This document shows positions 26,850 to 36,416 of a stretch of DNA of 64,000 nucleotides, piece after piece. The notes below the pieces were generated by a model that made no database searches, was not told the origin of the DNA, and worked only from the letters and a program-made list of their open reading frames with translations. The position numbers and the translations under genes were made by a program. Source of the stretch: Rhodococcus rhodochrous (GTDB lineage Bacteria > Actinomycetota > Actinomycetes > Mycobacteriales > Mycobacteriaceae); the NCBI RefSeq assembly GCF_014854695.1, contig NZ_CP027557.1, positions 4,216,001 through 4,280,000 on the forward strand. The letters are read 5' to 3'. Within the stretch, counting starts at the first letter, position 1. Each line of letters starts with the position of its first letter.

Positions 26850-29066
26850 GTGACGACCCCACAACTCTCACTCACCGTCCGGCTCAACACCTCCGCCGCC
26901 GACTCGCGGCGCGGTGTCGTGCGTCTGCACCCCGAGGCGCTGGCCGCGCTGGGCCTACGGGAATGGGACGCGGTCGCGCTGGTGGGAGCGCGTCGCACCG
27001 CGGTCGTGGCGGGTCTCGCCCCGGCCGGCACCCCGACCGGCACGATCCTGCTCGACGACGTGGTGCTGTCGAACACGGGCCTGAAGGAGGACGCGACGGT
27101 CGTCGTCGCGCCCGTGACGGTCTACGGCGCGCGCACGGTAACGGTCACCGGCTCCACGCTCGCGCGGCAGTCGATCCCGGAGACCACCCTGCGTCAGGCG
27201 CTGCTCGGGAAGGTCCTCACCGTCGGCGACGCGGTGTCCCTGCTCCCCCGCGATCTCGGACCGGGCACGAGCAACGCCGAGACGACGCGGGCGCTGTCGC
27301 GGACGTTCGCGATCGCGTGGACCACCGAACTGCTCACCGTCTCGTCGGTCGATCCGGCCGGACCGGTGAGCGTGCAGCCGAACACCGCCGTCGTGTGGGG
27401 TGGTGGCCCGGGTGCGCTGCCGTCTTCCGTGCCGTCCGCCTCCGGATTCGTCTCGTCGGGCTTCGTCGCCTCCTCCCCCGCGACCGCCCCGCCCGACTCG
27501 GCCCCCGCCATGCCTCCGGCACCACCGGTCGAGGATCTCGTGGGTGTGCAGCCCCAGGTCGCGAAGCTCTCCGAATGGCTCACCCTCTCGCTCGACGAAC
27601 CCGAACTGCTGCGCACCCTCGGCGCGTCGCCGCATCTCGGGGTGCTCGTCACCGGCCCCGCGGGCGTCGGTAAGGCGACCTTCGTGCGCTCGGTGGTTGC
27701 GGACCGGCGTCTGGTGGAGGTCGACGGGCCGGGCGTGGGTGCACTCGCCGCCGACGAACGGTTGCGCCGGATCTCCGCGGCGGCCGAAGCGGTGCGCGGC
27801 GGTGGCGTCCTGCTGCTCACCGACGTCGATGCCGTGCTGCCCGCCGACACCGAACCCGTCGCGACGTTGATCCTCGACGAGCTGCGACGGGTGGTCGACA
27901 CCGAGGGCGCGGTGCTGATCGCGACCACCGCGCATCCCGACGACGTCGACTCCCGGTTGCGCGCCCCGGAGATCTGCGACCGCGAACTGTCCCTGCCGCT
28001 GCCCGACGGCGCGACCCGCCGGGCCCTGCTCGACGTGCTGCTGCGCTCGGTGCCGTCCACCGGTCTCGACCTCGCCGCCGTCGCGGGTCGCACCCCCGGT
28101 TTCGTCGTCGCCGACCTCGCGGCGCTGTGTCGCGAGGCGGCACTGCGCGCGGCGTCGCGGGCGAACCGCGACGACGACGAACCCTCGCTCGTCCAGGACG
28201 ACCTGGTCGGCGCGCTCGAGGTGATCCGTCCGCTGTCGCGGTCGGGCTCCGAGGAGCTGGCGATCGGCAGCGTGAGCCTCGACGACGTCGGCGACATGGT
28301 CGAGACGAAGCAGGCCCTCACCGAAGCCGTCCTGTGGCCGCTGCAGCATCCCGATTCGTTCGAGCGTCTCGGCGTCGACCCGCCGCGCGGGGTGCTGCTG
28401 TACGGCCCGCCCGGTTGCGGCAAGACCTATCTCGTCCGCGCTCTCGCCGGCACGGGGCGCCTGAGCGTCCACGCCGTCAAGGGCGCCGAGCTGATGGACA
28501 AGTGGGTCGGTGCGTCGGAGAAGGCGGTGCGCGAGTTGTTCGAGCGTGCCCGCAACTCGGCACCGGCGCTGGTGTTCCTCGACGAGATCGATGCGCTCGC
28601 ACCGCGCCGCGGGCAGAGCTCCGATTCCGGGGTGTCCGACCGGGTGGTTGCGTCGCTGCTCACCGAACTCGACGGTGTCGAGCCGCTGCGCGACGTCGTG
28701 GTGGTGGGAGCGACGAACCGGCCCGACCTCATCGATCCGGCACTGCTGCGTCCCGGCCGGCTCGAACGTCTCGTGTTCGTGCCGCCGCCGGACGCCGAGG
28801 CCCGGGCCGCGATCCTGAAGACCGCGGGTCGATCGGTACCGCTCGACGACGACGTCGACCTCGACGAGCTGGCCGCCGGACTCGACGGCTACTCGGCCGC
28901 GGACTGCTCGGCGCTGCTGCGCGAGGCCGCGCTCGCGGCGATGCGGCGGAACGTCGACGCCGCCGTGGTGACCGCGGAGGACGTCGCGGTGGCCCGGGAG
29001 AAGGTGCGGCCCTCGCTCGATCCCGCGCAGGTCGCTCATCTGCAGGCCTACGCGGAGGGCCGTTGA
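26850..29066 (+). CDS. CDC48-family AAA ATPase (Rv0435c-like)
   Basis: A 738-residue protein: N-terminal CDC48-N-like double-psi barrel (RLHPEALAALGLREWDAVAL), a Pro/Ser-rich linker (about 190-220), then two AAA domains. D2 (from about residue 490) is canonical: LLYGPPGCGKTYLVRA, LVFLDEIDALAPRRG, NRPDLIDPALLRPGRLERLV. D1 (from about 235) is eroded: Walker A GPAGVGKAT has Ala where Thr/Ser is usual, and Walker B LLTDVD has Asp in place of the catalytic Glu. It is a likely unfoldase or remodeller. Leaderless start: TAGGCT 7 bases before the GTG. Confidence 0.88.
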   Translation: MTTPQLSLTVRLNTSAADSRRGVVRLHPEALAALGLREWDAVALVGARRTAVVAGLAPAGTPTGTILLDDVVLSNTGLKEDATVVVAPVTVYGARTVTVTGSTLARQSIPETTLRQALLGKVLTVGDAVSLLPRDLGPGTSNAETTRALSRTFAIAWTTELLTVSSVDPAGPVSVQPNTAVVWGGGPGALPSSVPSASGFVSSGFVASSPATAPPDSAPAMPPAPPVEDLVGVQPQVAKLSEWLTLSLDEPELLRTLGASPHLGVLVTGPAGVGKATFVRSVVADRRLVEVDGPGVGALAADERLRRISAAAEAVRGGGVLLLTDVDAVLPADTEPVATLILDELRRVVDTEGAVLIATTAHPDDVDSRLRAPEICDRELSLPLPDGATRRALLDVLLRSVPSTGLDLAAVAGRTPGFVVADLAALCREAALRAASRANRDDDEPSLVQDDLVGALEVIRPLSRSGSEELAIGSVSLDDVGDMVETKQALTEAVLWPLQHPDSFERLGVDPPRGVLLYGPPGCGKTYLVRALAGTGRLSVHAVKGAELMDKWVGASEKAVRELFERARNSAPALVFLDEIDALAPRRGQSSDSGVSDRVVASLLTELDGVEPLRDVVVVGATNRPDLIDPALLRPGRLERLVFVPPPDAEARAAILKTAGRSVPLDDDVDLDELAAGLDGYSAADCSALLREAALAAMRRNVDAAVVTAEDVAVAREKVRPSLDPAQVAHLQAYAEGR

Positions 29067-29067
29067 G

Positions 29068-30261
29068 ATGGCCGTGACCACCGCGGTCCGCGTCGCCGGA
29101 CCGGCAGCCGTCCTCGCGGCCTTCCTCGCCGCCGGGGTCGCGATCCTCGTCCCGGCCGCGGGCGAATCCGTCCTTCCTGAGGGTGCGCGCAGCGAATGGG
29201 CGCCCGTGGTCACCGCCGCGCTCGCCGTTCTCTCGGCGGCCGGACTGCAGCGGACCGGCTCCCGACGTACCGCCTGGATGCTGGCCGCCGCCTCTATCGT
29301 GGTCCTCGGTTCGATCCGCTATCTCGTTCCCGCCGGCATCTCGGCCGACAGCCTGACGGTCGTCGGATGGATGATCGCCGCGATCACCGGTGTGCTGCTC
29401 GGGGCGGCGACCGCGGGCTCGTGGGGTTCGGCGACCGGCCAGTGGGCCCTGATCGCCGGTGGCTGGGCGGCCTTCCTCACCGCCGCGGCCGTCGGTTCCG
29501 AGGTCCCCGTCGCGGCCGTGCGCTGGACGGTTCCCCAGTGGGTGCTGGCCTTCGCACTCGTGGCAACGGTCGCCGCCGCGCTGACGGTGCCCGCCGGGAT
29601 GCGCGTGCAGCGGGCCGATCCGCGGTTGCTCGCGATCATGGTGACCGCCGCGGTGGTGCTCTCGGTGGGCTACCGACTGCTGGGCGAGTTCGTGGGTTCC
29701 CGCGCGAGCGACACGGGTGTGCTCCTGTGGCTGGTCGCCGGTGGGGCGCTCGCGGTCGCGGTCGTCGGCGCCGAGATCGTCGCGCGCCTCGTCCCGCCCG
29801 GCGACGACCGGTTCGTCCTCGCGGTCACCGGAGCCGTGGCCGCGGCGTACCCGGTCCTCGTCGAGTTGTGGTCGGGTATGCAGTCGGCGACCGTGCCGTG
29901 GTGGGTGCTGCTCGTCGCGGTGGCCGCCGTGGTCGCCGGGGTGCGGCTCTCCCCGTACATGCCGTACGCGCTTCCCGGGTTGGTGCTCGCCGCATCGATC
30001 TCGGCGGCGACGGTGTGGTGGCCGGCGGAGATCGGCGAGGGCATCCCTCTCGCGGTGCGGGTCGCGCTCGTCGCATTGGGCACCGGTCTCGCGCTCGGGG
30101 CATCGTTGCCGGGATCGGCGTCCGTCGCGGCTCTCGGCCTGGCGCTGCCGGTGCCGGCGACGGCCGTCGTCGGGGCGGTGTGGATGCTCCCGGCGGACGC
30201 GCAGTGGTCGGCGCTCGCACTGTTCGCCGTCGCCGTGATCTGTGCGTGGCAGGTGCGTTAG
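29068..30261 (+). CDS. Polytopic membrane protein of unknown function
   Basis: A 397-residue protein with about eleven hydrophobic segments, rich in Ala, Val and Gly, with no recognised catalytic motif. The ATG starts 2 bp after the AAA ATPase stop, so the two are almost certainly cotranscribed and perhaps work together. A few polar or charged residues lie inside membrane segments (for example GSIRYLVPAG and YRLLGEFVGSR). I do not recognise the family. Confidence 0.75.
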   Translation: MAVTTAVRVAGPAAVLAAFLAAGVAILVPAAGESVLPEGARSEWAPVVTAALAVLSAAGLQRTGSRRTAWMLAAASIVVLGSIRYLVPAGISADSLTVVGWMIAAITGVLLGAATAGSWGSATGQWALIAGGWAAFLTAAAVGSEVPVAAVRWTVPQWVLAFALVATVAAALTVPAGMRVQRADPRLLAIMVTAAVVLSVGYRLLGEFVGSRASDTGVLLWLVAGGALAVAVVGAEIVARLVPPGDDRFVLAVTGAVAAAYPVLVELWSGMQSATVPWWVLLVAVAAVVAGVRLSPYMPYALPGLVLAASISAATVWWPAEIGEGIPLAVRVALVALGTGLALGASLPGSASVAALGLALPVPATAVVGAVWMLPADAQWSALALFAVAVICAWQVR

Positions 30262-30303
30262 CGCTCTCACCTCCCCGATTCGCAAGCGTGCGAAGACAAC
30301 CGT

Positions 30304-30309
30304 TAGGAT
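30304..30309 (+). promoter_or_regulatory. -10 element of the Mrp antiporter operon
   Basis: TAGGAT about 150 bp upstream of the mnhA start, in a GT-richer island that contains CAAGCGTGCG and GGCACAATCC nearby. Confidence 0.35.
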
Positions 30310-30462
30310 AGGCACAATCCGTTTTGCCCGATGACGGCGAGCGGCGTGCATGTCGGGGCGATCCCCGTTTCGGCGGTGTGCCGTCCGCTGTGACGACAGC
30401 GAGTCCCACGGCCCGCAGTCTGTTTCACCCCGCCGACAGGCCCGACCCCGACGGAGTGCCTT

Positions 30463-33300
30463 TTGATCGCCATACTCGTTGCCCATGCGGTCGCTGCTCT
30501 TCTGGCGCCGTTTCTGGTCAGAGTCATGGGGAGAAATGCATTCCTGCCGCTCGCGCTGGTGCCCCTCACAAGTCTCGGCTGGGTCGTCACCAACTGGGGA
30601 ACCGATCAGAAACTACAGATCGCGTGGGCCTCGACGCTGTCGATGAATTTCGACCTGCGCTTCGACACGCTTGCGGCGATCATGTGCGTGCTCGTCCTGG
30701 GCATCGGCTCGTTGATCCTGCTCTACTGCTCGCGCTATTTCGAGGACGACGAGCCCCGCCTGGGCGTGTTCGCCGCCGAGATGGTCGCCTTCGCGGGCGC
30801 CATGTTCGGTCTGGTGGTCAGCGACAACATGTTGCTGCTCTACATCTTCTGGGAACTGACGACCGTCCTGTCGTTCCTGCTCGTCGGGCATTACGCCGAA
30901 CGCGCCTCGAGTCGGCGTGCCGCCACCCAGGCCCTGCTCGTCACCACGGCCGGTGGTCTGGCGATGCTGGTCGGCATCATCATCCTCGGCGAGATGGTCG
31001 GCAGCTACAACCTGTCCGACGTCGTCGCGGCGGCACCCCACGGCTGGCTCGCCGGTGTCGCCGTGGTGCTCGTGCTCGTCGGCGCACTGTCGAAGTCCGC
31101 CGTGGTCCCGCTGCACTTCTGGCTGCCCGGTGCGATGGCCGCCCCCACCCCGGTGTCCGGATATCTCCACGCCGCGGCGATGGTCAAGGCCGGCATCTAT
31201 CTCGTGGCCCGGCTCGCCCCCGGCTTCGCGGACAGCGCCGCGTGGCGGCCGATCGTCATCGGTCTCGGTCTCGCGTCGATGATCCTCGCCGGCTGGCGAG
31301 CGTTCCGAGCCTTCGACCTCAAACTCATCCTGGCCTTCGGCACCGTCAGTCAGCTCGGTTTCCTCACAGCGCTGGTGGGCACGGGCAGCCGGGAAGCAGC
31401 CCTGGCGGGCCTGGCGATGGTGATCGCCCACGCCCTGTTCAAGGCATGCCTGTTCATGGTGGTCGGCATCATCGACCACTCCACGGGCACCCGCGACATT
31501 CGCAAGCTCGCGCACCTCGGCTCCGCCGCGCCCTATCTGATGGTGATCGCGATACTCGCGGCGGCGAGCATGGCCGGTCTGCCGCCGTTCATCGGGTTCG
31601 TCGCGAAGGAAGCAGCACTCGAGTCGTCGCTGGTGGCCGAGGTGCTGCCCGAGTGGGCGCGGATCGCCACGACCGCGGGCATCGTGGTGGGGTCGATCCT
31701 CACCCTCGCGTACAGCATCCGGTTCATCTGGGGTGCGTTCGGTCGCAAGCAGCTCAAACGTCCGAGCCCCGCGGTGCAGAACCTGCACGCGCCCGGCCCG
31801 CTGCTGCTCACCGCCCCGAGCGTTCTCGCGTTCGCCGGTCTCGCCGCGGGCTTCGCGAGCTCGTGGATCGATCACCTGATCGCCCCCTACGCCGACGAGC
31901 TGCCCACCGAACTCGACAAGCCCTACCACCTGGCGTTGTGGCACGGATTCACTCTGCCGCTCGCTCTGACCGGCGTGGTGATCGTGGGCGGCACGGCCCT
32001 GTTCCTCGCGCACCGCACCATCGCGCGCCTGCGCTTCGAGCACCCGCCGCTCGGCAACGCCGACCGGATGTACGACGCGACCCTCCAGGGCATGGACACC
32101 CTGTCCCTGCGCCTGACCGGTTTTCTGCAGCGCGGTTCGCTCCCCCTGACCCAGGCGACGATCCTCATCACCCTGGTGGCGCTCCCGACGGTGCTGATGT
32201 TCTTCTTCGGGCTGAGCACGATGCCGTCGACGCGCGCATGGGACTCGATCTGGCAGCTCGGGGTGGGGCTCATCATGATGGCCGCCGCGGTCACCGCGAC
32301 GGTCCTGCGCAATCGCCTCGGCGGTGTGCTGGTCGTGGGCGTGACGGGTTACGGGCTCGGTGTGCTGTTCGCCCTCCAGGGAGCTCCCGACCTCGCGCTC
32401 ACCCAGTTCCTCGTCGAGACCGTCACCCTCGTGATGTTCGTGCTGGTCCTGCGCAAGCTGCCCGCCGAGACCGACCCGGCCGCGGTGATGGGCAGCAAGT
32501 TCGCCCGCGCGATGCTCGGCATCGCCGTGGGCGCGGTGGTCGTCGGGATCGGCGCCTACGCCGTCGCGGCACGCACCACCGATCCGATCTCGCTGCTGCT
32601 GCCCGACGCCGCCTACTACGGCGGTGACGGCAAGAACATCGTCAACGTCCTGCTCGTCGACATCCGCGCCTGGGACACGATGGGCGAGATCTCGGTACTG
32701 CTGGTCGCTGCGACCGGCGTGGCCAGCCTGGTCTTCCGCACCCGCCGCTTCGGCACCGCCCCACGTGTGGCGGACGCACCCGCGGCGCAGCTCGACGCGG
32801 TCTCCGCCAGCAACGAGACGACCTGGCTGCTCGGCGGCGATCTCATCGATCCGCGCTACCGCTCGCTGGTCCTCGAGGTCACCACCCGGCTGGTCTTCCC
32901 CACCATGATGATCCTGTCGGTGTACTTCTTCTTCTCCGGGCACAATGCGCCCGGTGGCGGCTTCGCGGGCGGTCTCGTCGCCGGTCTCGCGCTGGTGTTG
33001 AGGTACCTGGCCGGCGGACGCTACGAGCTCGGAGAGGCGGTTCCCATCGACGCCGGCAAGATCCTCGGCCTCGGACTCACCTTCGCCGCGGGCACCGCAC
33101 TGGTGTCGATGTTCCTCGGCGCCCCGGCCCTGTCGTCGGCGACCCTCGAGCTCACGCTGCCGCTGCTCGGCGACATCAAGCTCGTGACCGCACTGTTCTT
33201 CGACCTCGGTGTGTACCTCATCGTGGTCGGCCTGATCCTGGACGTGCTGCGCAGCCTCGGTGCTCGCCTCGACGCCGAGACCGTGGGTGAGGGCCGATGA
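30463..33300 (+). CDS. mnhA: Na+/H+ antiporter subunit A (MrpA/MnhA, fused with MrpB)
   Basis: A 945-residue membrane protein. TTG start at 30463 with GGAG 6 bases before. The N-terminal two thirds is the NuoL-like proton channel subunit (VVPLHFWLPGAMAAPTPVSGYLHAAAMVKAGIYL; LILAFGTVSQLGF). Around 620-670 lies the MrpA-specific GVTGYGLGVLFALQGAPDLALTQFLVE. From about residue 800 to the end is an MrpB domain (SVYFFFSGHNAPGGGFAGGLVAGLAL). It exchanges cytoplasmic Na+ for external H+. It heads an operon A(B)-C-D-E-F-G where every junction is an overlap. Confidence 0.95.
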   Translation: MIAILVAHAVAALLAPFLVRVMGRNAFLPLALVPLTSLGWVVTNWGTDQKLQIAWASTLSMNFDLRFDTLAAIMCVLVLGIGSLILLYCSRYFEDDEPRLGVFAAEMVAFAGAMFGLVVSDNMLLLYIFWELTTVLSFLLVGHYAERASSRRAATQALLVTTAGGLAMLVGIIILGEMVGSYNLSDVVAAAPHGWLAGVAVVLVLVGALSKSAVVPLHFWLPGAMAAPTPVSGYLHAAAMVKAGIYLVARLAPGFADSAAWRPIVIGLGLASMILAGWRAFRAFDLKLILAFGTVSQLGFLTALVGTGSREAALAGLAMVIAHALFKACLFMVVGIIDHSTGTRDIRKLAHLGSAAPYLMVIAILAAASMAGLPPFIGFVAKEAALESSLVAEVLPEWARIATTAGIVVGSILTLAYSIRFIWGAFGRKQLKRPSPAVQNLHAPGPLLLTAPSVLAFAGLAAGFASSWIDHLIAPYADELPTELDKPYHLALWHGFTLPLALTGVVIVGGTALFLAHRTIARLRFEHPPLGNADRMYDATLQGMDTLSLRLTGFLQRGSLPLTQATILITLVALPTVLMFFFGLSTMPSTRAWDSIWQLGVGLIMMAAAVTATVLRNRLGGVLVVGVTGYGLGVLFALQGAPDLALTQFLVETVTLVMFVLVLRKLPAETDPAAVMGSKFARAMLGIAVGAVVVGIGAYAVAARTTDPISLLLPDAAYYGGDGKNIVNVLLVDIRAWDTMGEISVLLVAATGVASLVFRTRRFGTAPRVADAPAAQLDAVSASNETTWLLGGDLIDPRYRSLVLEVTTRLVFPTMMILSVYFFFSGHNAPGGGFAGGLVAGLALVLRYLAGGRYELGEAVPIDAGKILGLGLTFAAGTALVSMFLGAPALSSATLELTLPLLGDIKLVTALFFDLGVYLIVVGLILDVLRSLGARLDAETVGEGR

Positions 33301-34025
33301 CCGCGAACATCACGCTCCTCGCCGTCGTCGGCGTGCTCGTCGCGGCCGGTGTGTACCTGTTGCTCGAACGCAGCATCATCAAGATGCTGCTGGGGCTGCT
33401 GCTGGCCGGCAACGGCATCAACCTGTTGCTGCTGACCCTCGGCGGTCCCGCAGGTCATGCACCCATCGTCGGTGTGGAGAGCGACGTCGAGCCGGACATG
33501 GCCGATCCCCTCGCGCAGGCGATGATCCTCACCGCGATCGTCATCACGATGGGTGTGGCGGCGTTCGTGCTGGCACTGACCTACCGCTCCTACACCTACC
33601 GCGCACGGGACGAGATCGAGAACGACCCCGAGGACACCCTCGTGTCGCAGCGGCGCAGTCTCGCCGACCTGCCGTCACGAGACCGCTCCGACGACCCGCT
33701 CACCGGTATCCCGAGCAAGAGCGGCGATGCCTTCGACGCCGCGGGCAACCCGATCCCGCTCGACCAGCTCAAGAACATCGAGGACCTCGAGGCGTACGAG
33801 GATCTGCACGACGGCGACTTCGACGACCCGACCGACTCGGCCTACACGCAGAACCAGGGCGGGACGGACGAGCCCGGTAGTGCCGAGGACGCCGACGAGG
33901 CCGTCCGTGCCGGTGAGGTCGACGAGGCCGTCCGTGCGGACGATCCCGACCCCGAGGCCCCCGACCCTGCCGAGGGCGAGCGGACCGGAGACGACGAGAA
34001 GAACGGGAAGGAGGATCGCCGATGA
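33297..34025 (+). CDS. mnhC: Na+/H+ antiporter subunit C (MrpC/MnhC) with long acidic tail
   Basis: A 242-residue protein. The first 115 or so residues are a normal NuoK-like MrpC with three membrane segments (SIIKMLLGLLLAGNGINLLLL, QAMILTAIVITMGVAAFVLAL). The rest, about 125 residues, is a hydrophilic, strongly acidic extension with the internal repeat DEAVRAGEVDEAVRADD and many Asp/Glu/Pro, ending in a short basic KNGKEDRR. Usual MrpC is about 113 residues. Start overlaps mnhA by 4 nt. The tail should lie in the cytoplasm; its role is unknown. Confidence 0.92.
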   Translation: MTANITLLAVVGVLVAAGVYLLLERSIIKMLLGLLLAGNGINLLLLTLGGPAGHAPIVGVESDVEPDMADPLAQAMILTAIVITMGVAAFVLALTYRSYTYRARDEIENDPEDTLVSQRRSLADLPSRDRSDDPLTGIPSKSGDAFDAAGNPIPLDQLKNIEDLEAYEDLHDGDFDDPTDSAYTQNQGGTDEPGSAEDADEAVRAGEVDEAVRADDPDPEAPDPAEGERTGDDEKNGKEDRR

Positions 34026-35611
34026 ACCTGAGCGTCGCGAACCTCGTTCCCCTCCCCGTCCTCATCCCGTTGCTCGCCGCAGCCGCGACCCTGATCGTCG
34101 GCCGCCGTCCGCGCGTTCAGCGGTGGATCACCGTCTTCGCGCTGGTCGCCTCGCTCGTCGTGTGTGTGGCGCTGCTGTACTACGCAGACGCCGACGGCAT
34201 CGCGGTACTGCAGATCGGTGGGTGGGAGGCGCCGATCGGCATCTCGCTGGTCGTCGACCGATTGTCGGCGTTGATGCTGGTCGTCTCGGCGATCGTGCTG
34301 CTGTCGGTGATGCTGTACGCGGTCGGTCAGGGTATCCACGACGGCAACGAGCAGCAGCCCGTCTCGATCTTCCTGCCGACCTATCTCGCGCTCACCGCGG
34401 GCGTCAACATCGCCTTCCTCGCAGGCGACCTGTTCAACCTCTTCGTCGGCTTCGAGGTGCTCCTCGCCGCCTCGTTCGTCCTGCTGACCCTGGGCGCGAG
34501 CGCCGACCGCGTCCGCGCGGGCGTCTCGTACGTCATGGTCTCGATGGTGTCCTCGCTGGTCTTCCTCGTGGGCATCGCCTTCGCCTACGCCGCCACGGGC
34601 ACCTTGAACCTCGCCCAGATGGCACTGCGGATGGACGAGATCTCACCGGGCACCCGGGCCGCGATCTTCGGTGTGCTGCTCGTGGCCTTCGGTATCAAGG
34701 CCGCGGTCTTCCCGCTGTCGTCGTGGCTTCCCGACTCCTACCCCACCGCGCCCGCGCCGGTCACGGCCGTCTTCGCCGGCCTGCTGACCAAGGTCGGTGT
34801 GTACGCGATCATCCGGGCGCACACCCTGCTGTTCCCGGGCGGCGAACTCGACGACGTCCTGCTCGTCGCAGGTCTGCTCACGATGATCATCGGCATCCTC
34901 GGCGCGATCGCGCAGAACGACATCAAGCGTCTGCTGTCGTTCACGCTCGTCAGCCACATCGGCTACATGATCTTCGGCGTCGCGCTGTCGTCGCAGACCG
35001 GTCTCGCGGGCGCCGTCTACTACGTCGGCCACCACATCCTCGTGCAGACCACCCTCTTCCTCGTGGTGGGTCTCATCGAACGCCAGGCCGGGTCGGCCTC
35101 GCTGCGACGCCTCGGCAGCCTCGCGCTCATGTCCCCGCTGCTGGCGGTCCTGTTCCTCATCCCGGCGCTCAACCTGGGCGGTATCCCGCCGTTCTCCGGG
35201 TTCATCGGCAAGGTCGCCCTGCTGCAGGCCGGCGCGGAGGACGGTTCGGTCCTCGCCTGGGTCCTCGTCGCCGGTGGTGTCCTGACCAGCCTCCTGACGC
35301 TGTACGTCGTGGCGCGTATCTGGACGAAGGCATTCTGGCGGGCACGCGCCGACGCCCCCGAAGGCGACCTCGCCGACATCGGCCCCTCGGCGCTGATCGA
35401 CGAATCCGCCACCGACATCTCCTTCGAGGAACGCCCGGACGTCGGCCGGATGCCGGCGGCGATGCTCGTCCCCACGGTCTGGCTCGTCGCGATCGGTGTG
35501 TCGTTGACGGTCTTCGCCGGTCCCCTGCTCGACATCAGCAACCGTGCCGCGGAGAACCTGCGCGACCGCACGGTGTACATCGAGGCCGTGCTGGGGGGTG
35601 AGCAGGAATGA
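34022..35611 (+). CDS. mnhD: Na+/H+ antiporter subunit D (MrpD/MnhD)
   Basis: A 529-residue NuoM/N-like proton-translocating subunit with about 14 membrane segments. Seen: NLFNLFVGFEVLLAASFVLL-type segment (DLFNLFVGFEVLLAASFVLL), AAVFPLSSWLPDSYPTAPAPVTAVF, KRLLSFTLVSHIGYMIFG, and an essential-type Lys in SGFIGKVALLQAG. Overlaps mnhC by 4 nt and mnhE by 4 nt. It acts with MrpA as one of the two channel subunits of the antiporter. Confidence 0.95.
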   Translation: MNLSVANLVPLPVLIPLLAAAATLIVGRRPRVQRWITVFALVASLVVCVALLYYADADGIAVLQIGGWEAPIGISLVVDRLSALMLVVSAIVLLSVMLYAVGQGIHDGNEQQPVSIFLPTYLALTAGVNIAFLAGDLFNLFVGFEVLLAASFVLLTLGASADRVRAGVSYVMVSMVSSLVFLVGIAFAYAATGTLNLAQMALRMDEISPGTRAAIFGVLLVAFGIKAAVFPLSSWLPDSYPTAPAPVTAVFAGLLTKVGVYAIIRAHTLLFPGGELDDVLLVAGLLTMIIGILGAIAQNDIKRLLSFTLVSHIGYMIFGVALSSQTGLAGAVYYVGHHILVQTTLFLVVGLIERQAGSASLRRLGSLALMSPLLAVLFLIPALNLGGIPPFSGFIGKVALLQAGAEDGSVLAWVLVAGGVLTSLLTLYVVARIWTKAFWRARADAPEGDLADIGPSALIDESATDISFEERPDVGRMPAAMLVPTVWLVAIGVSLTVFAGPLLDISNRAAENLRDRTVYIEAVLGGEQE

Positions 35612-36159
35612 TGAAACGTGCCAATGTCCTGCGATTGTTCGTTCTGGGATGGACGACCCTGGTGTGGGTGCTGCTGTGGGGCACCTTCAGCATCGCCAAC
35701 ATTCTCGGCGGCATGGCCGTCTCGCTCGTCGTCATGTTCGTGCTGCCGCTGCCGCGTGTGCCCGTCGAAGGTCGCCTGCACGTGTGGTCTGCGATGCGAC
35801 TCGGCGCGGTGATCTTCGGCGAGACCATCCGCTCGACGATCAACGTGGCGTGGCTCGCGATCCGGCCGTCCCCGCCGCCGGTCACCGGCGTGCTGCGCTG
35901 CCGGCTCACCATCAAGTCCGACCTGGTGCTGACACTGTGGACGGACATCATGAACAACATCCCGGGCACCATGGTGCTCGAGATCGACCAGGTGCGGCGG
36001 ATCATGTACGTGCACGTCCTCGACGTGAGTACCGACAAGGCCGTGGCCGACTTCTACCGTTCCGCCCGCCTCATCGAGCGCCTTCTCATCCGGACGTTCG
36101 AACGCGAGTCGGAATGGCAGGCCAGCCCCTGGCGCAGCGGAACGGAGGAACTGACGTGA
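35608..36159 (+). CDS. mnhE: Na+/H+ antiporter subunit E (MrpE/MnhE)
   Basis: A 183-residue subunit with two or three N-terminal membrane segments and a cytoplasmic C-terminal domain. Typical features: LWGTFSIANILGGMAVSLVVMFVLPLP, AWLAIRP, and LWTDIMNNIPGTMVLEID followed by YVHVLD. Overlaps mnhD (ATGA) and mnhF (GTGA). Confidence 0.93.
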   Translation: MMKRANVLRLFVLGWTTLVWVLLWGTFSIANILGGMAVSLVVMFVLPLPRVPVEGRLHVWSAMRLGAVIFGETIRSTINVAWLAIRPSPPPVTGVLRCRLTIKSDLVLTLWTDIMNNIPGTMVLEIDQVRRIMYVHVLDVSTDKAVADFYRSARLIERLLIRTFERESEWQASPWRSGTEELT

Positions 36160-36416
36160 CCGTGACACTGGCGATCGCGGGGGCACTGTTGTTCGTCTCC
36201 GCGGTCCTGATCACCTACCGCGTGATCGCGGGTCCCAACTCCCTCGACCGGCTCGTCGGCGTGGATGCCCTGCTCGCGCTCGGCATCTGCGGCATCGCGA
36301 TCTGGGCGGTGTACACACGCGACACATCGGTGCTGCCCGCCACCGTGGCGCTGGCCCTGGTCGGCTTCATCGGATCGGTGTCCGTGGCTCGATTCCGGGT
36401 GCGTGACGAAGGATGA
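36156..36416 (+). CDS. mnhF: Na+/H+ antiporter subunit F (MrpF/MnhF)
   Basis: An 86-residue protein with three hydrophobic segments. GTG start at 36156 overlapping mnhE by 4 nt. The signature is YRVIAGPNSLDRLVGVDAL and the C-terminal FIGSVSVARF. A longer frame open to 35544 belongs to mnhE in another phase and is not used. Confidence 0.92.
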   Translation: MTVTLAIAGALLFVSAVLITYRVIAGPNSLDRLVGVDALLALGICGIAIWAVYTRDTSVLPATVALALVGFIGSVSVARFRVRDEG

